A stretch of 64,000 bases of DNA from Haloplanus salinus (GTDB lineage: Archaea; Halobacteriota; Halobacteria; Halobacteriales; Haloferacaceae): positions 1,426,001 to 1,490,000 of the forward strand of contig NZ_QPHM01000001.1 of the NCBI RefSeq assembly GCF_003336245.1. Reading direction: 5' to 3'. The notes under the pieces are model-generated. The model saw only the letters and a program-made list of their open reading frames with translations, was not told the DNA's origin and searched no databases. The position numbers were made by a program, and so were the translations under genes. Of this stretch, positions 8,883 to 16,808 are shown in pieces (position 1 is the stretch's first letter; each line of letters begins with the position of its first letter).

Positions 8883-9045
8883 TTACAGCGTGCCGGACGC
8901 GGTGACGCCGCCCGAGGCGGCGGGTGAGACGTCCCTCGGACTGGAGTGAGGCGGACTCGGCGTCCCGATTTCGCAACACTCATAAGCGATTCGCGGTTAT
9001 CACTGAATGCAGGTTCCGAAGAAGTATACGGAACCAAACATGTCA

Positions 9046-9118
9046 AGTCCCATGGGGTAGCGGCCAATCCTGAAGCCTTCTGGGGGCTTCGACCCAGGTT
9101 CGAATCCTGGTGGGACTA
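9046..9118 (+). tRNA. tRNA-Gln (anticodon CUG)
   Basis: A complete 73-nt cloverleaf. The acceptor stem AGTCCCA pairs perfectly with TGGGACT and the discriminator is A9118. The anticodon arm AAGCC-TTCTGGG-GGCTT gives a seven-base loop with CTG at positions 34-36. The T arm CCAGG-TTCGAAT-CCTGG is perfect. It decodes CAG. No CCA is encoded and no intron is seen. It lies at the left edge of the accessory-looking region. Confidence 0.93.
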
Positions 9119-9655
9119 CTCGATAGCTCCCTCATCGCCCGTTAGAACCCTCCAAAGCACCATTCGACCCTTCGCCGGTTCCGAACCTTTGCGGCCCCGC
9201 TCCCCGCCCGTTTTCGTGACACGATACGTTCATTAACCGTGGTTATAACGTTACCCGTCTCGGGGCCACTCGCCGGGTCCCCGCCGTGGGTCGTCGCGGT
9301 ACACGGGGGAGAGCGCGAGACGGTGAGACGCCGATGGATCCTTAAGAGTGGCACACTATCATCGGTAAATACGGGGAGAGTTGCACGTAGCCGTTACAAA
9401 ACCGTCGATGCGGTCATGGATTCGACTCACGAGCGAGGATCCGACGGTCACCGTGCGGTACACGAGTCGCGTCGCCAATCGAACGGACGAGGATGCCGCC
9501 TCGATGCACGACCGCTCGACTCCGTCGGCGGCGTTCACGAACATGGTGCCCGGAACACGACCCACTCGATTCCGGCGCTCGATGCAACCGCCGTCAACCC
9601 GACCGCCCCCGGCGACAGTCCGCCCACGAGCGTTAGCACCGGTCGAGGGGGTAGC
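9119..9655. other. Intergenic region with no convincing gene
   Basis: About 540 nt between tRNA-Gln and the next gene. ORFs here read as low-quality shadow sequence. A short perfect dyad TAACC-GT-GGTTA lies near 9235-9246 in an AT-rich patch and could be a promoter or operator element. No copy of the tRNA 3' end (attachment site) was found here. Confidence 0.5.
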
Positions 9656-10006
9656 ATGAACGACCGTCCGACGACGGCCGGTGAGCGCACCGCTGTGAGT
9701 CGACTTACGGAACTCAGCTCACACCTCTGGGTTGGGGCGGTCGTCTTCTATGCCCTCGGCGACCTCCTCACCACGGGCTACGGGTTAACGATCGCCCAGG
9801 TCGCTGAAAGGGGACCACTCACGTTGCTGTTGTATCGACGATTTGGACTGCTTGCACTGATTCCGTTGAAGACGGCCGTCATGCTCGCCGCGTACCTGTG
9901 TTTTCTACTCCTCCCCGATCCGCACAACCTTGGCATTCCACTCGGACTGGCCGCGGTTGGCGTGTTCGTCACGCTCTGGAACGCGTTGGTCATACTCAGC
10001 GCATAG
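9656..10006 (+). CDS. Small haloarchaeal membrane protein (DUF5658-like)
   Basis: A 116-residue protein with three hydrophobic segments: about residues 22-43 (LWVGAVVFYALGDLLTTGYG), 62-85 (LLALIPLKTAVMLAAYLCFL) and 92-116. The GDLLTTGYG motif with an Asp in the first segment resembles the DUF5658 membrane family, an assignment from memory. The longer in-frame extension to 9239 has no coding character, so the ATG at 9656 after GAGGGGG was used. Function unknown. Confidence 0.6.
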   Translation: MNDRPTTAGERTAVSRLTELSSHLWVGAVVFYALGDLLTTGYGLTIAQVAERGPLTLLLYRRFGLLALIPLKTAVMLAAYLCFLLLPDPHNLGIPLGLAAVGVFVTLWNALVILSA

Positions 10007-10015
10007 CGATGCCCG

Positions 10016-10129
10016 CTACGGGATCAGGACGATCGCTCCGAACAGCAGTGCGACGACGACCGTAACCACCGCCGTCAGCAACACACCGAAATACGGCAGG
10101 AGTCGTTCAGCCGCGTCGGACTGATCCAT
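10016..10129 (-). CDS. Single-span 37-residue membrane peptide
   Basis: A short ORF starting MDQSDAAERLLPYFG, followed by one continuous hydrophobic helix to its end (VVTVVVALLFGAIVLIP). The acidic N-terminus plus a single C-terminal transmembrane span is a common layout for small haloarchaeal membrane proteins. It converges with the preceding gene with 9 nt between the stops. Function unknown, and only its composition supports it. Confidence 0.45.
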   Translation of the reverse strand: MDQSDAAERLLPYFGVLLTAVVTVVVALLFGAIVLIP

Positions 10130-10357
10130 CCTGTTACGCAGGTTCATACTGGCGATCCGCCGTGGAGCCTCATAGCAGTACGTGCGCTATTATCGAATGT
10201 GATAGTGTGCGCGCGAGCACCGTCCTCCCATCCGTAGAACGGACGGTCACTCCGCTCGAACTCGGCGAGACACCGCGCCGTCGCGACGCCGTCGGCGCGC
10301 AACGAGTCGCGGCCCGGTGTGACGGGAAGCCGACGCCCTGGGGGCCGCCGAAACCAC

Positions 10358-10378
10358 TATTGTAGCACAGTAACAATA
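10358..10378. promoter_or_regulatory. Candidate operator, TATTGT-N9-ACAATA (copy 1)
   Basis: Perfect 6-bp inverted arms with a 9-nt spacer, 11 nt before the ATG of the DUF1684 gene. The same dyad geometry occurs upstream of three other genes in this region (11036, 14607, 19938). Confidence 0.6.
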
Positions 10379-10389
10379 CTAACGTGGCT

Positions 10390-10977
10390 ATGGCTACGAT
10401 CGACGACGACACTCACTGGGCGGAGCGTCTGGAGCGGCGCCGGCGAGCGAAAGTCGAACAGTTCCGGGACTCGTCGCAGTCGCCGCTGCCGCCGAGACTG
10501 CGTGGCGAGGCGTTCCCGGGACTCGCGTACTACGATCCCGATCCCGAGTACCGGTTCGTCGTTCCGTTACACGAACACGAGACGAAAGAGCGCGTAACCG
10601 TCGAGACGACGGCCGACGGCGAGCAGACCTACGTTCGGTGGGGCGAGTTCCGGTTCCCGCTCGACGACGCAGAACGCACCCTGCAGGCTTACCGACCGGA
10701 CCGCGACGTGGAACGGTTCTGGGTGCCCTTCCGCGACGAGACGAACGGGGAGACGACGTACGGTGCCGGTCGGTATCTGGATCTGGAGCCGGACACCCAT
10801 CGAACCGACGGCGAGTGGGTGGTGGACTTCAACGAGGCGTACAACCCGACGTGTGCGTACAACTACGCGTACGAGTGCCCGATGATCCCCGGAGAGAACT
10901 GGCTGGGCGTCCGGGTCGAGGCCGGAGAGAAGGACTTCCCGGCCGACCCCGCCGAGCCGCACGGTCACGACCGCTGA
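10390..10977 (+). CDS. DUF1684 family protein
   Basis: A 195-residue soluble protein carrying the whole DUF1684 pattern: an N-terminal helix with SQSPLPPRLRGEAFPGLAYY, then RFVVPLHE, FRFPLDDAERTLQAY, FWVPFRDETNGETTYGAGRYLDL, and a C-terminal DFNEAYNPTCAYN with CPMIP and a closing AGEKDF. The family is widespread and its molecular function is unknown. An in-frame GTG lies 6 nt upstream (10384); the ATG is used. The operator just before it links it to the flavoprotein that follows. Confidence 0.85.
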   Translation: MATIDDDTHWAERLERRRRAKVEQFRDSSQSPLPPRLRGEAFPGLAYYDPDPEYRFVVPLHEHETKERVTVETTADGEQTYVRWGEFRFPLDDAERTLQAYRPDRDVERFWVPFRDETNGETTYGAGRYLDLEPDTHRTDGEWVVDFNEAYNPTCAYNYAYECPMIPGENWLGVRVEAGEKDFPADPAEPHGHDR

Positions 10978-11035
10978 TCGACGCGGTCCGGAAGCCGGCA
11001 GAGACCGAACGGTCCGACAGCGTTTTGCCCACCAA

Positions 11036-11056
11036 TATTGTACAATCAATGCAATG
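11036..11056. promoter_or_regulatory. Candidate operator, TATTGT-N9-GCAATG (copy 2)
   Basis: The left arm is identical to the other copies and the right arm matches at four of six positions with the same 9-nt spacing. Its last three bases are the ATG of the flavoprotein gene, so a bound dimer would cover the transcription and translation start. Confidence 0.5.
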
Positions 11057-11965
11057 GTGGATGTCATCGTCATCGGTGGCGGGCCGGCCGGTCTGAGCGC
11101 AGCCGTCTACACGGCCCGAGCCGACCAAGAGACGCTGGTGCTCGACAAGGGCGGCGGAACCACTCGCGGCGTGGACTACATGGAGAACTTCTACGGCTTC
11201 CCGGACGGGATCTCCGGCGAGGAGATCGTCGCTCGGGGGGAGGCACACGCCACGAAGTTCGGCGCCGAGATTCGCCGGGAGGAGGTCGTCCGCGTGGCCG
11301 ACGACGACGGCCACTTCGTGGTCGAGACGACCGACGACGAGTACGAAGCTAGAGGCCTCGTCCTCGCGACCGGTGCGTCCTACGAGACCCCCGCCATCGC
11401 GGACGTCGACGAGTACGAGGGTCGCGGCGTCTCGTACTGCGTGGAGTGTGACGCGTACTTTTACCGCGACCGTCCCGTGGCGGTGGTCGGTGCGGGGAAC
11501 TACGCCGCCAAGGAGGCGCTGATGCTGCTCGATTACACCGACGACGTCCGGGTGCTGACGAACGGCGACGCGTTCGACGCCGACCCCGAACTGGCCGATC
11601 GACTCCGCGAGCACGCGGTCGAGGTGATCACCGACCCCGTCGACCGAGTGGCGGGCGAGGAGGAACTCGAACGCGTCGTCTTGCGATCCGGGGAGTCGAT
11701 CGGGGTCGACGGCCTGTTCGTCGCCCTCGGCGCGGCCGGGGGGACCGACATCGCGGAGACGCTCGGCATCCCACAGGACGGTCCGTATCTCCGGGTCGAC
11801 GAGGACCAGAGCACGACCGTCGACCGGGTCTACGCCGCCGGCGACCTCACCGGCGGGAACCGGCAGGTCGCAACTTCGATCGGCGAGGGCGCCGACGCCG
11901 CGATCAACCTCCTGGAGTCGTTCCGCGGCACCGACTACGTCGATTACCGGAAACTCGACGCCTGA
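11054..11965 (+). CDS. Thioredoxin-reductase-like FAD/NAD(P) oxidoreductase
   Basis: A 303-residue class II pyridine-nucleotide disulfide oxidoreductase. The FAD-binding GGGPAG lies at residues 8-13, the redox pair CVEC at 129-132, a second nucleotide-binding loop VVGAGNYA near 145, and the C-terminal AGDLTGG FAD motif near 260. Layout and length match thioredoxin reductase, but the redox motif is CVEC rather than the usual CATC and the pyridine loop is GxGxxA. It may therefore reduce a different thiol partner. It sits 76 nt after the DUF1684 gene with its own operator. A role in thiol redox during NO or sulfur stress is an inference from context. Confidence 0.8.
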   Translation: MVDVIVIGGGPAGLSAAVYTARADQETLVLDKGGGTTRGVDYMENFYGFPDGISGEEIVARGEAHATKFGAEIRREEVVRVADDDGHFVVETTDDEYEARGLVLATGASYETPAIADVDEYEGRGVSYCVECDAYFYRDRPVAVVGAGNYAAKEALMLLDYTDDVRVLTNGDAFDADPELADRLREHAVEVITDPVDRVAGEEELERVVLRSGESIGVDGLFVALGAAGGTDIAETLGIPQDGPYLRVDEDQSTTVDRVYAAGDLTGGNRQVATSIGEGADAAINLLESFRGTDYVDYRKLDA

Positions 11966-12218
11966 GACGGCGTGTGACCCCGTGTCGCTACCGGCCGGAT
12001 TCGGCGGCGTTGCCGGCCGTCGCGGTTGATCCCGCCGTCGATCGTGACGCCGACAGCTCCCTCGACATCCGGCCCGGAACCGACGACGGACGTGGAGCGG
12101 ACGAACGGCGTCCCGTCGGCCGGCGCGTGGCGTCGGCGCGAGCGTACGCGACGACCGGAGCCACCGGCAGAACGGGACGCGCACCGCACACCTCCCGCCG
12201 CCGATCGTCTCACCAGAA

Positions 12219-12237
12219 TTGTGAATATTACACACAA
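12219..12237. promoter_or_regulatory. Dyad TTGTG-N9-CACAA before the TrmB-like regulator gene
   Basis: An inverted repeat in an AT-rich patch 37 nt before the ATG at 12274, where the TATA/BRE elements should lie. It keeps the TTGT...ACAA half-sites of the other operators, but with 2 nt more between them. Autoregulation is possible. Confidence 0.4.
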
Positions 12238-12273
12238 CCATTTTACCACTGCGGTCCCTACTGAGCGGTACGA

Positions 12274-12675
12274 ATGACAGAGCCGATGGCAGACCAACTC
12301 CGACGGGAACTGGCGTGTGAGAGCCTTCTCGAATGCTTTCACGGCCTCGGGGACCTCGACACGCAGTGCTTTCGGGTCCTCGTCGACGCCGGGGACCCCC
12401 TGACCGTCGACGAAGTCGCCGCGGCCGTCGACCGCGAGCGTTCGACGGCGTACCGATCGATTCAGCGGCTACGCACCGCCGGCTTCGTCCAGCAGGAACA
12501 GATCAACTACGACGACGGGGGATACTATCACGTCTACTCGCCGACCGATCCGTCGGCGGCCGCCGCCGACATGCAGCGACTGCTGAACGACTGGTACGTC
12601 AAGATGGGACGGCTCATCCAGCAGTTCGAGGACAAGTACGAGAGCGACGACGTCACTCCGCCCCCCGAAGGGTGA
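12274..12675 (+). CDS. TrmB-like winged-helix transcriptional regulator
   Basis: A 133-residue regulator. Residues about 25-95 form a winged helix: an initiator helix (LDTQCFRVLVDAGDPLTVDEVAA), a recognition region DRERSTAYRSIQRLRTAGFV, and a wing with the GGYYHVYSPTDP motif seen in short haloarchaeal TrmB-type proteins. A C-terminal helix (LLNDWYVKMGRLIQQFEDKY) should dimerise. Three cysteines precede or begin the DNA-binding domain (Cys15, Cys21, Cys32), a plausible metal or NO/redox sensing site, though this is inference. It is central in the region and has a dyad before its own start, so it is the first candidate to bind the repeated operators. Confidence 0.75.
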   Translation: MTEPMADQLRRELACESLLECFHGLGDLDTQCFRVLVDAGDPLTVDEVAAAVDRERSTAYRSIQRLRTAGFVQQEQINYDDGGYYHVYSPTDPSAAAADMQRLLNDWYVKMGRLIQQFEDKYESDDVTPPPEG

Positions 12676-12852
12676 CGAGCCGACGTGTCGCGATCCGACG
12701 GAGCGACACGAACCGTGGGCAGCTAGCGGGCGATTCCCGACGGCTTCCGACGGACGCCCGACAGCTTTCGACTCGGGCGAGGCGGACGACGAGCGGGCGG
12801 GAACTCGTCCCCACCCACGACGTGGCCCACGGCGAGCCGCGGTCGCGGCCGC

Positions 12853-13779
12853 TCACTCGTCGTTCCCGGCGACGATCGGTGCTCGAATCAGGTTCCCCCA
12901 TTCGGTCCACGATCCGTCGTAGTTCCGCACCGAGTCGTACCCGAGGAGTTCGTGAAGGGCGAACCACGTAATCGAGGATCGCTCGCCGATCCGACAGTAC
13001 GCGATGACGTCGTCGTCGGGCGTCACGCCGTGAGACGCGTACAGTTCCCGCAGTCGGTGTGGCGGCTTGAACAGCCCGTTCGAGTCGACGTTGTCCGCCC
13101 ACAGAACGTTGATGGCGCCCGGGATGTGGCCGGCACGCTGTGCCGCCTCGTCCATCCCGGGCGGAGCCGTCAGCTCCCCGCGGTACTCTTCGGGCATCCT
13201 GACGTCGATGAGCGTCGTCTCGGAGTCGAGCGCTTCGTACACGTCGCGTCGAAACGCTCGATGTGACTCGTCCACCTCGGGAACGGTGTACTCCACCGTC
13301 GGGAACGACGGGACCGCCCGCGTCGTCGGAAAGCCCTGCTCCATCCAGTATTCACGGCCACCGTCCATCACCCGCACGTCGTCGTGGCCGTACATGACGA
13401 ACTGCCAGTACAGGTGCGTCGCGAACCAGTTCGAGTTGTCGCCGTAGACGACGACGGTGGTATCGTCTGCGATGCCGTGATCACCCATGAGCCGCTCGAA
13501 CTCGTCCGGACTCGGGATGTCACGCCACGTCTCGCTCTGCAGATCGGTCTCCCAGTCGAACTCACACGCGCCCGGAGCGTGGCCGTCCCGGTAGAACTCG
13601 CGGTTGACGTCGACCTCGACGAGTCGGAAGGCCGCATCGTCGTTTCGGAACCGATCGAGCCGATCGGCCACCCACTCGGGCGAGACGAGGGCCTCGTTCG
13701 AACGTCCCGTCGCCGGCTCCCGCTCCGAGTCGTCGTCCGGGCGATCCGGGCCGTTCTCCGGTGTGTCGTCCGAATGCAT
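12853..13779 (-). CDS. Two-domain sulfurtransferase (thiosulfate/3-mercaptopyruvate type)
   Basis: A 308-residue protein with tandem rhodanese domains. The N-terminal domain (about 30-165) is structural. The C-terminal domain has the catalytic loop YCRIGERSS, with Cys in the CxxGxRS pattern of thiosulfate sulfurtransferases. The segment PGAINVLWADNVDSNGLFKP is typical of TST/MST proteins. An upstream in-frame extension to 13995 is arginine-rich shadow; the ATG at 13779 begins an acidic haloarchaeal N-terminus. It starts 2 nt after the HTH_10 regulator's stop with an AGGAGG-like site inside that gene, so the two are co-transcribed. It likely moves sulfane sulfur to thiols or cyanide. Confidence 0.88.
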   Translation of the reverse strand: MHSDDTPENGPDRPDDDSEREPATGRSNEALVSPEWVADRLDRFRNDDAAFRLVEVDVNREFYRDGHAPGACEFDWETDLQSETWRDIPSPDEFERLMGDHGIADDTTVVVYGDNSNWFATHLYWQFVMYGHDDVRVMDGGREYWMEQGFPTTRAVPSFPTVEYTVPEVDESHRAFRRDVYEALDSETTLIDVRMPEEYRGELTAPPGMDEAAQRAGHIPGAINVLWADNVDSNGLFKPPHRLRELYASHGVTPDDDVIAYCRIGERSSITWFALHELLGYDSVRNYDGSWTEWGNLIRAPIVAGNDE

Positions 13780-13781
13780 CG

Positions 13782-14501
13782 TTAGTATTCCTCCTCGACG
13801 TACCCCTTCGCCAGTTCGGCCGTCGCCCGACGCAGTCGATACGAGACCGTCGACCGAGGGATGTCGAGTTCGTCGGCGAGTTCGTCGAGCGTCACCTCGC
13901 GCGGCGTCTCGAAGTATCCCCGATCGACCGCCAGTTCCAGCGCCTGCTGTTGTTCGCTCCGGACCTGTCGGGACGAGAGGAGTTCGTGTTGCCACCCCGT
14001 CGCGTCCTCGAGGTGGCCGAACTCGAATTCGATTCCGTCAGCGAGTCGTGCGCCGATCGTATCGTACACCATTCCGATCTTTTCGTCGTTCTGCATGAGA
14101 ACTCGCCACCGTGCTTCCCGGTGCGTGCGGACGACTTCGAAGACGGTCCCGCCCGTGAGATACTGCACCGTGATGAACGGGACTGCATCACAGTACGATA
14201 CGTCCGAGAGGAGCGTGTAGACGACGCGGGAGCGATCGTCCGCTTCGAGCAGGCTGTGTCGTCGGGCACTCCGACACGCCCGAGTGCTGATCGACTCGCG
14301 GTCGAGCGTCTCGTCGAGCAACAGCGAGTCGAGTCGGTCGAGCGCCCCGGGCTCGCCCGTCACCCGCTCGATCCGCCAGAACTTATCCGTGTCGAGACAG
14401 GAAACGATCGCTTCGGAGCGGAGCGATTCGCTCTCGATGAAGGCGTCCATGTACGTATCGACGCCCGGCGTGTAGACAAGAGAAAAGAGAAATTCACGCA
14501 T
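13782..14501 (-). CDS. HTH_10 (bat-type) transcriptional regulator with three N-terminal cysteines
   Basis: A 239-residue regulator. The C-terminal 65 residues are a bat-type HTH_10 domain: LSSRQVRSEQQQALELAVDR, YFETPREVTLDELADELDIP, then STVSYRLRRA as the recognition helix. The N-terminal 170 residues are an unclassified sensor domain with Cys35, Cys76 and Cys104. This overall plan, a cysteine-containing sensor followed by HTH_10, is shared with NarO/DmsR-type oxygen-response regulators of haloarchaea, but the exact cysteine spacing differs, so I do not transfer that name. It is the first gene of an operon with the sulfurtransferase. Confidence 0.8.
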   Translation of the reverse strand: MREFLFSLVYTPGVDTYMDAFIESESLRSEAIVSCLDTDKFWRIERVTGEPGALDRLDSLLLDETLDRESISTRACRSARRHSLLEADDRSRVVYTLLSDVSYCDAVPFITVQYLTGGTVFEVVRTHREARWRVLMQNDEKIGMVYDTIGARLADGIEFEFGHLEDATGWQHELLSSRQVRSEQQQALELAVDRGYFETPREVTLDELADELDIPRSTVSYRLRRATAELAKGYVEEEY

Positions 14502-14606
14502 TATTTCATCTTTGTAAATCGACGAACTAACCCTTTACGATGCGACTCGATCGGTGGACGATCCCGCCGATGGCCGTACACGACTGCCCCCGATCCGCCC
14601 GTGCTA

Positions 14607-14627
14607 TATTGTACAATACAGACAATA
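14607..14627. promoter_or_regulatory. Candidate operator, TATTGT-N9-ACAATA (copy 3)
   Basis: Perfect 6-bp arms and a 9-nt spacer identical in geometry to copy 1, located 34 nt before the ATG of a decayed rhodanese-like gene at 14662. It survives intact although the gene it faces is broken. Confidence 0.6.
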
Positions 14628-14661
14628 GTTAATACGGGAGCCGGGTAGTGTCGGATCGACG

Positions 14662-14919
14662 ATGGATCCGGACGACTTCCCGACTCCCGACGAACCGGTC
14701 GCCGCACTGTCGGCTGCGGACCTCGAGAGCCGACCCGACGCGGGTGAGGTCGTGACCATTCTGGACGCACGCGCCGTGAGCGACGTCGAGGCGTGACGGA
14801 TCGAGGGCGAGAACGTCCCTTACGACGAGTTCTTCGACGAGTTCGACGACGAGGCGTTCGAACTCGAACTCGGCCCGAACAACTGCGCGGCCAGTCAGGA
14901 GTCGCTCGCCGGCGACTGA
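14662..14919 (+). pseudogene. Decayed rhodanese-like gene with in-frame TGA
   Basis: From the ATG at 14662 the frame reads a haloarchaeal rhodanese-like start (ALSAADLESRPDAGEVVTILDARAV in part, then SDVEA). It meets TGA at 14794-14796 and continues in the same frame with RIEGENVPYDEFFDEFDDEAFE to a second TGA at 14917. In intact relatives the interrupted position is usually an aromatic residue before the [I]EG motif, so TGG to TGA is likely. The CxxGxRS catalytic loop is absent and the total is only 85 codons, so an internal deletion has also occurred. Recoding is not supported by any visible element. Confidence 0.65.
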
Positions 14920-15011
14920 TCCCGCCGCCGGCCGACCGACCCCGACGCAGTTCGACCGTCGGCCGACAGTACCCACACCGCCGCCAGTTGTCCTGTGGCA
15001 ACTGAACCCGT

Positions 15012-15284
15012 ATGTCGATACGGCGCCTACGGACACTCGTGATGGACGGCATCGAACTGCTCGCTCGACTCCGATCGATTCGCGTGGATCGTCGCCTCGG
15101 ACTCGCCGCCGTGGTGGCCGCCTCGCTGGCCGCTGCGGCCGCCACGTACGGTTGGCTCAACAACGACATCGTGACCGCCGTCTCCGGGCTCCCGTTCGTC
15201 CCGGCCGCGCTGTTGCTCGTCGCCATCGGCCTCTCGTTCGAGCAGCCGGACGAGCACGGGCCGGGACCGGGTGGGTCCGTGTAG
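15012..15284 (+). CDS. Small two-span membrane protein
   Basis: A 90-residue protein with a basic N-terminus (MSIRRLRTLVMDGIELLARLRS) and two hydrophobic segments, about residues 29-48 and 56-75, ending in a Pro/Gly-rich tail. No family is recognised. It lies between the decayed rhodanese and the NO synthase. The ATG at 15045 (MDGIEL) is an alternative start. Confidence 0.5.
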   Translation: MSIRRLRTLVMDGIELLARLRSIRVDRRLGLAAVVAASLAAAAATYGWLNNDIVTAVSGLPFVPAALLLVAIGLSFEQPDEHGPGPGGSV

Positions 15285-15474
15285 CGTCGGTCACGGTGGC
15301 ACGACGACTGCGACCCGCCGTCACCCTCCGGTGGGAGCACGGGTCGTACCGACTCGCCCTGCACCCTCGACGAGGACGGCACAAAGTGTCCCTCGGCGTG
15401 ATGCTCCCCCTAACGCCGTCGCCGTCGCGATCCGACAGGTCGGGAACGTCCTCGGGAGCGACGCGCTCACCGTA

Positions 15475-15594
15475 GTGAGCGTGATCGTTATCCTCGGCCC
15501 GATGCTCCTCGCCGCCGGTGCCGTCGTTCCCAGTAGCATCCGCGAACTTCGGACCGAGGTCGAACCGGAAGCAGTCACGTCGACGAGCGACTGA
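15475..15594 (+). CDS. Possible short membrane peptide or gene fragment
   Basis: The frame holds one hydrophobic span (SVIVILGPMLLAAGAVV) followed by a charged tail (SSIRELRTEVEPEAV). The frame is open well upstream, but the only near start is the GTG at 15475, giving 39 residues. The upstream part (AVAVAIRQVGNVLGSDALT) also looks coding, so this may be the end of a gene damaged at its 5' side. Confidence 0.3.
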   Translation: MSVIVILGPMLLAAGAVVPSSIRELRTEVEPEAVTSTSD

Positions 15595-15645
15595 CGTGCC
15601 CGTCACGGTCCGGCGCCCCCCGATGGCCGTCGTCGGCTCACGCCG

Positions 15646-15670
15646 CCGAAATACGGAACGGCTATTTCGG
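15646..15670. promoter_or_regulatory. Perfect dyad CCGAAATA-N9-TATTTCGG before the NO synthase gene
   Basis: Eight-bp perfect arms with a 9-nt spacer, ending 18 nt before the ATG at 15689. The position matches a promoter-proximal operator for a leaderless or short-leader transcript. The arms differ from the TATTGT/ACAATA set, so a different regulator is likely. Confidence 0.5.
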
Positions 15671-15688
15671 TCCCGACGGAGTGTGCAT

Positions 15689-16801
15689 ATGAACGTCCCC
15701 GATCAAGAGTACGGACGGATGGAACGGTACGAGGCGGCCGAGGCCTTCGTTCGCCGGTGTTACGAGGAACTCGGTCGTGAGTCGGAGATCGACGACCGCC
15801 TGACGGAACTCTGGACGTCCATCGGGCGTCGGGACCACTACGTCCACACGTCGGCGGAACTCGAACGCGGGGCGAAGATGGCCTGGCGCAACAGCAACCG
15901 TTGCATCGGCCGACACTTCTGGGATCGCCTCCACGTCCTCGACCGGCGGGACGTCGACACCGCGGCGGCCGTCTTCGACGCGCTCCTCGATCACGTCGAG
16001 TTTGCGACGAACGGCGGTAACGTCCGGCCGACCATCTCGGTGTTCCCGCCGGCGGTTCGGGGCGAGCCGCAGGTTCGCATCTGGAACCACCAGTTGATAC
16101 GCTACGCCGGTTACCGCACGGACGACGGCGTCGTCGGCGACCCCGACTCGACGGCGCTGACCGACTACTGTCGCGACCGCGGCTGGTCGGGAGCCGGGAC
16201 CGAATTCGACGTGTTGCCGCTGGTGATTCAGGTCGGCGACGACGAGCCGGAGCTGTTCGAGATTCCCGACGAACTCGTTCTGGAAGTGCCGCTCGTGCAT
16301 CCGGAGTACGACTGGTTCGAGGCGCTCGCCCTGCAGTGGTACGCCGTCCCGATCGTCTCGGACATGCGGCTGGAGATCGGGAGGATTCGGTACCCCGCCG
16401 CGCCGTTCAACGGCTGGTACATGGGGACAGAGATCGGGAGCCGTGATCTCGGCGACACGGATCGGTACGACGTCCTTCCGCGGATCGCCGACCGTCTCGG
16501 GCTAACCACGACGACCGACCGCTCCCTGTGGAAAGACCGCGCCCTGACGGTTCTCAACCGGGCCGTCCTGCACTCCTTCGAGCGCCACGGGGTCCGGATC
16601 GTCGACCACCACACTGCCGCCAAACAGTTCGCGCGGTTCGAGAGGGACGAGGAGGCGGCCGGGCGGACGGTGACCGGGGATCGATCCTGGCTCCTCCCTC
16701 CCAACGCCTCGTCGACGACGCACATCTTCCACGACACGTACGACGACGACGTGCGGACGCCGAACTTCTTCTACCGAGACGAGCCGGCCCCGTTGCGGTG
16801 A
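15689..16801 (+). CDS. nos: Nitric oxide synthase oxygenase
   Basis: A 370-residue stand-alone oxygenase domain that should oxidise L-arginine to citrulline and NO using heme and a reduced pterin. The proximal heme thiolate is Cys72 in WRNSNRCIGR. The arginine-site block PFNGWYMGTEIGSRDL, with its Glu, lies near residue 250, and the pterin/dimer region NRAVLHSFERHGVRIVDHHTA is followed by SWLLPPNASSTTHIFH. These motifs match bacterial NOS of about 360 residues. There is no N-terminal zinc hook and no fused flavin reductase, so an external reductase is needed. The ATG at 15689 follows a promoter dyad; the upstream in-frame extension to 15518 is not family-like. It converges with the cydAB set. 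Confidence 0.94.
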   Translation: MNVPDQEYGRMERYEAAEAFVRRCYEELGRESEIDDRLTELWTSIGRRDHYVHTSAELERGAKMAWRNSNRCIGRHFWDRLHVLDRRDVDTAAAVFDALLDHVEFATNGGNVRPTISVFPPAVRGEPQVRIWNHQLIRYAGYRTDDGVVGDPDSTALTDYCRDRGWSGAGTEFDVLPLVIQVGDDEPELFEIPDELVLEVPLVHPEYDWFEALALQWYAVPIVSDMRLEIGRIRYPAAPFNGWYMGTEIGSRDLGDTDRYDVLPRIADRLGLTTTTDRSLWKDRALTVLNRAVLHSFERHGVRIVDHHTAAKQFARFERDEEAAGRTVTGDRSWLLPPNASSTTHIFHDTYDDDVRTPNFFYRDEPAPLR

Positions 16802-16808
16802 CCGCCCG

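Noticed and set aside
14662-14919. Stop-codon recoding (selenocysteine or other) at the in-frame TGA
   Set aside because: No SECIS-like or recoding element is evident, haloarchaea are not known for selenocysteine, and the catalytic loop is missing anyway. Decay explains it better.
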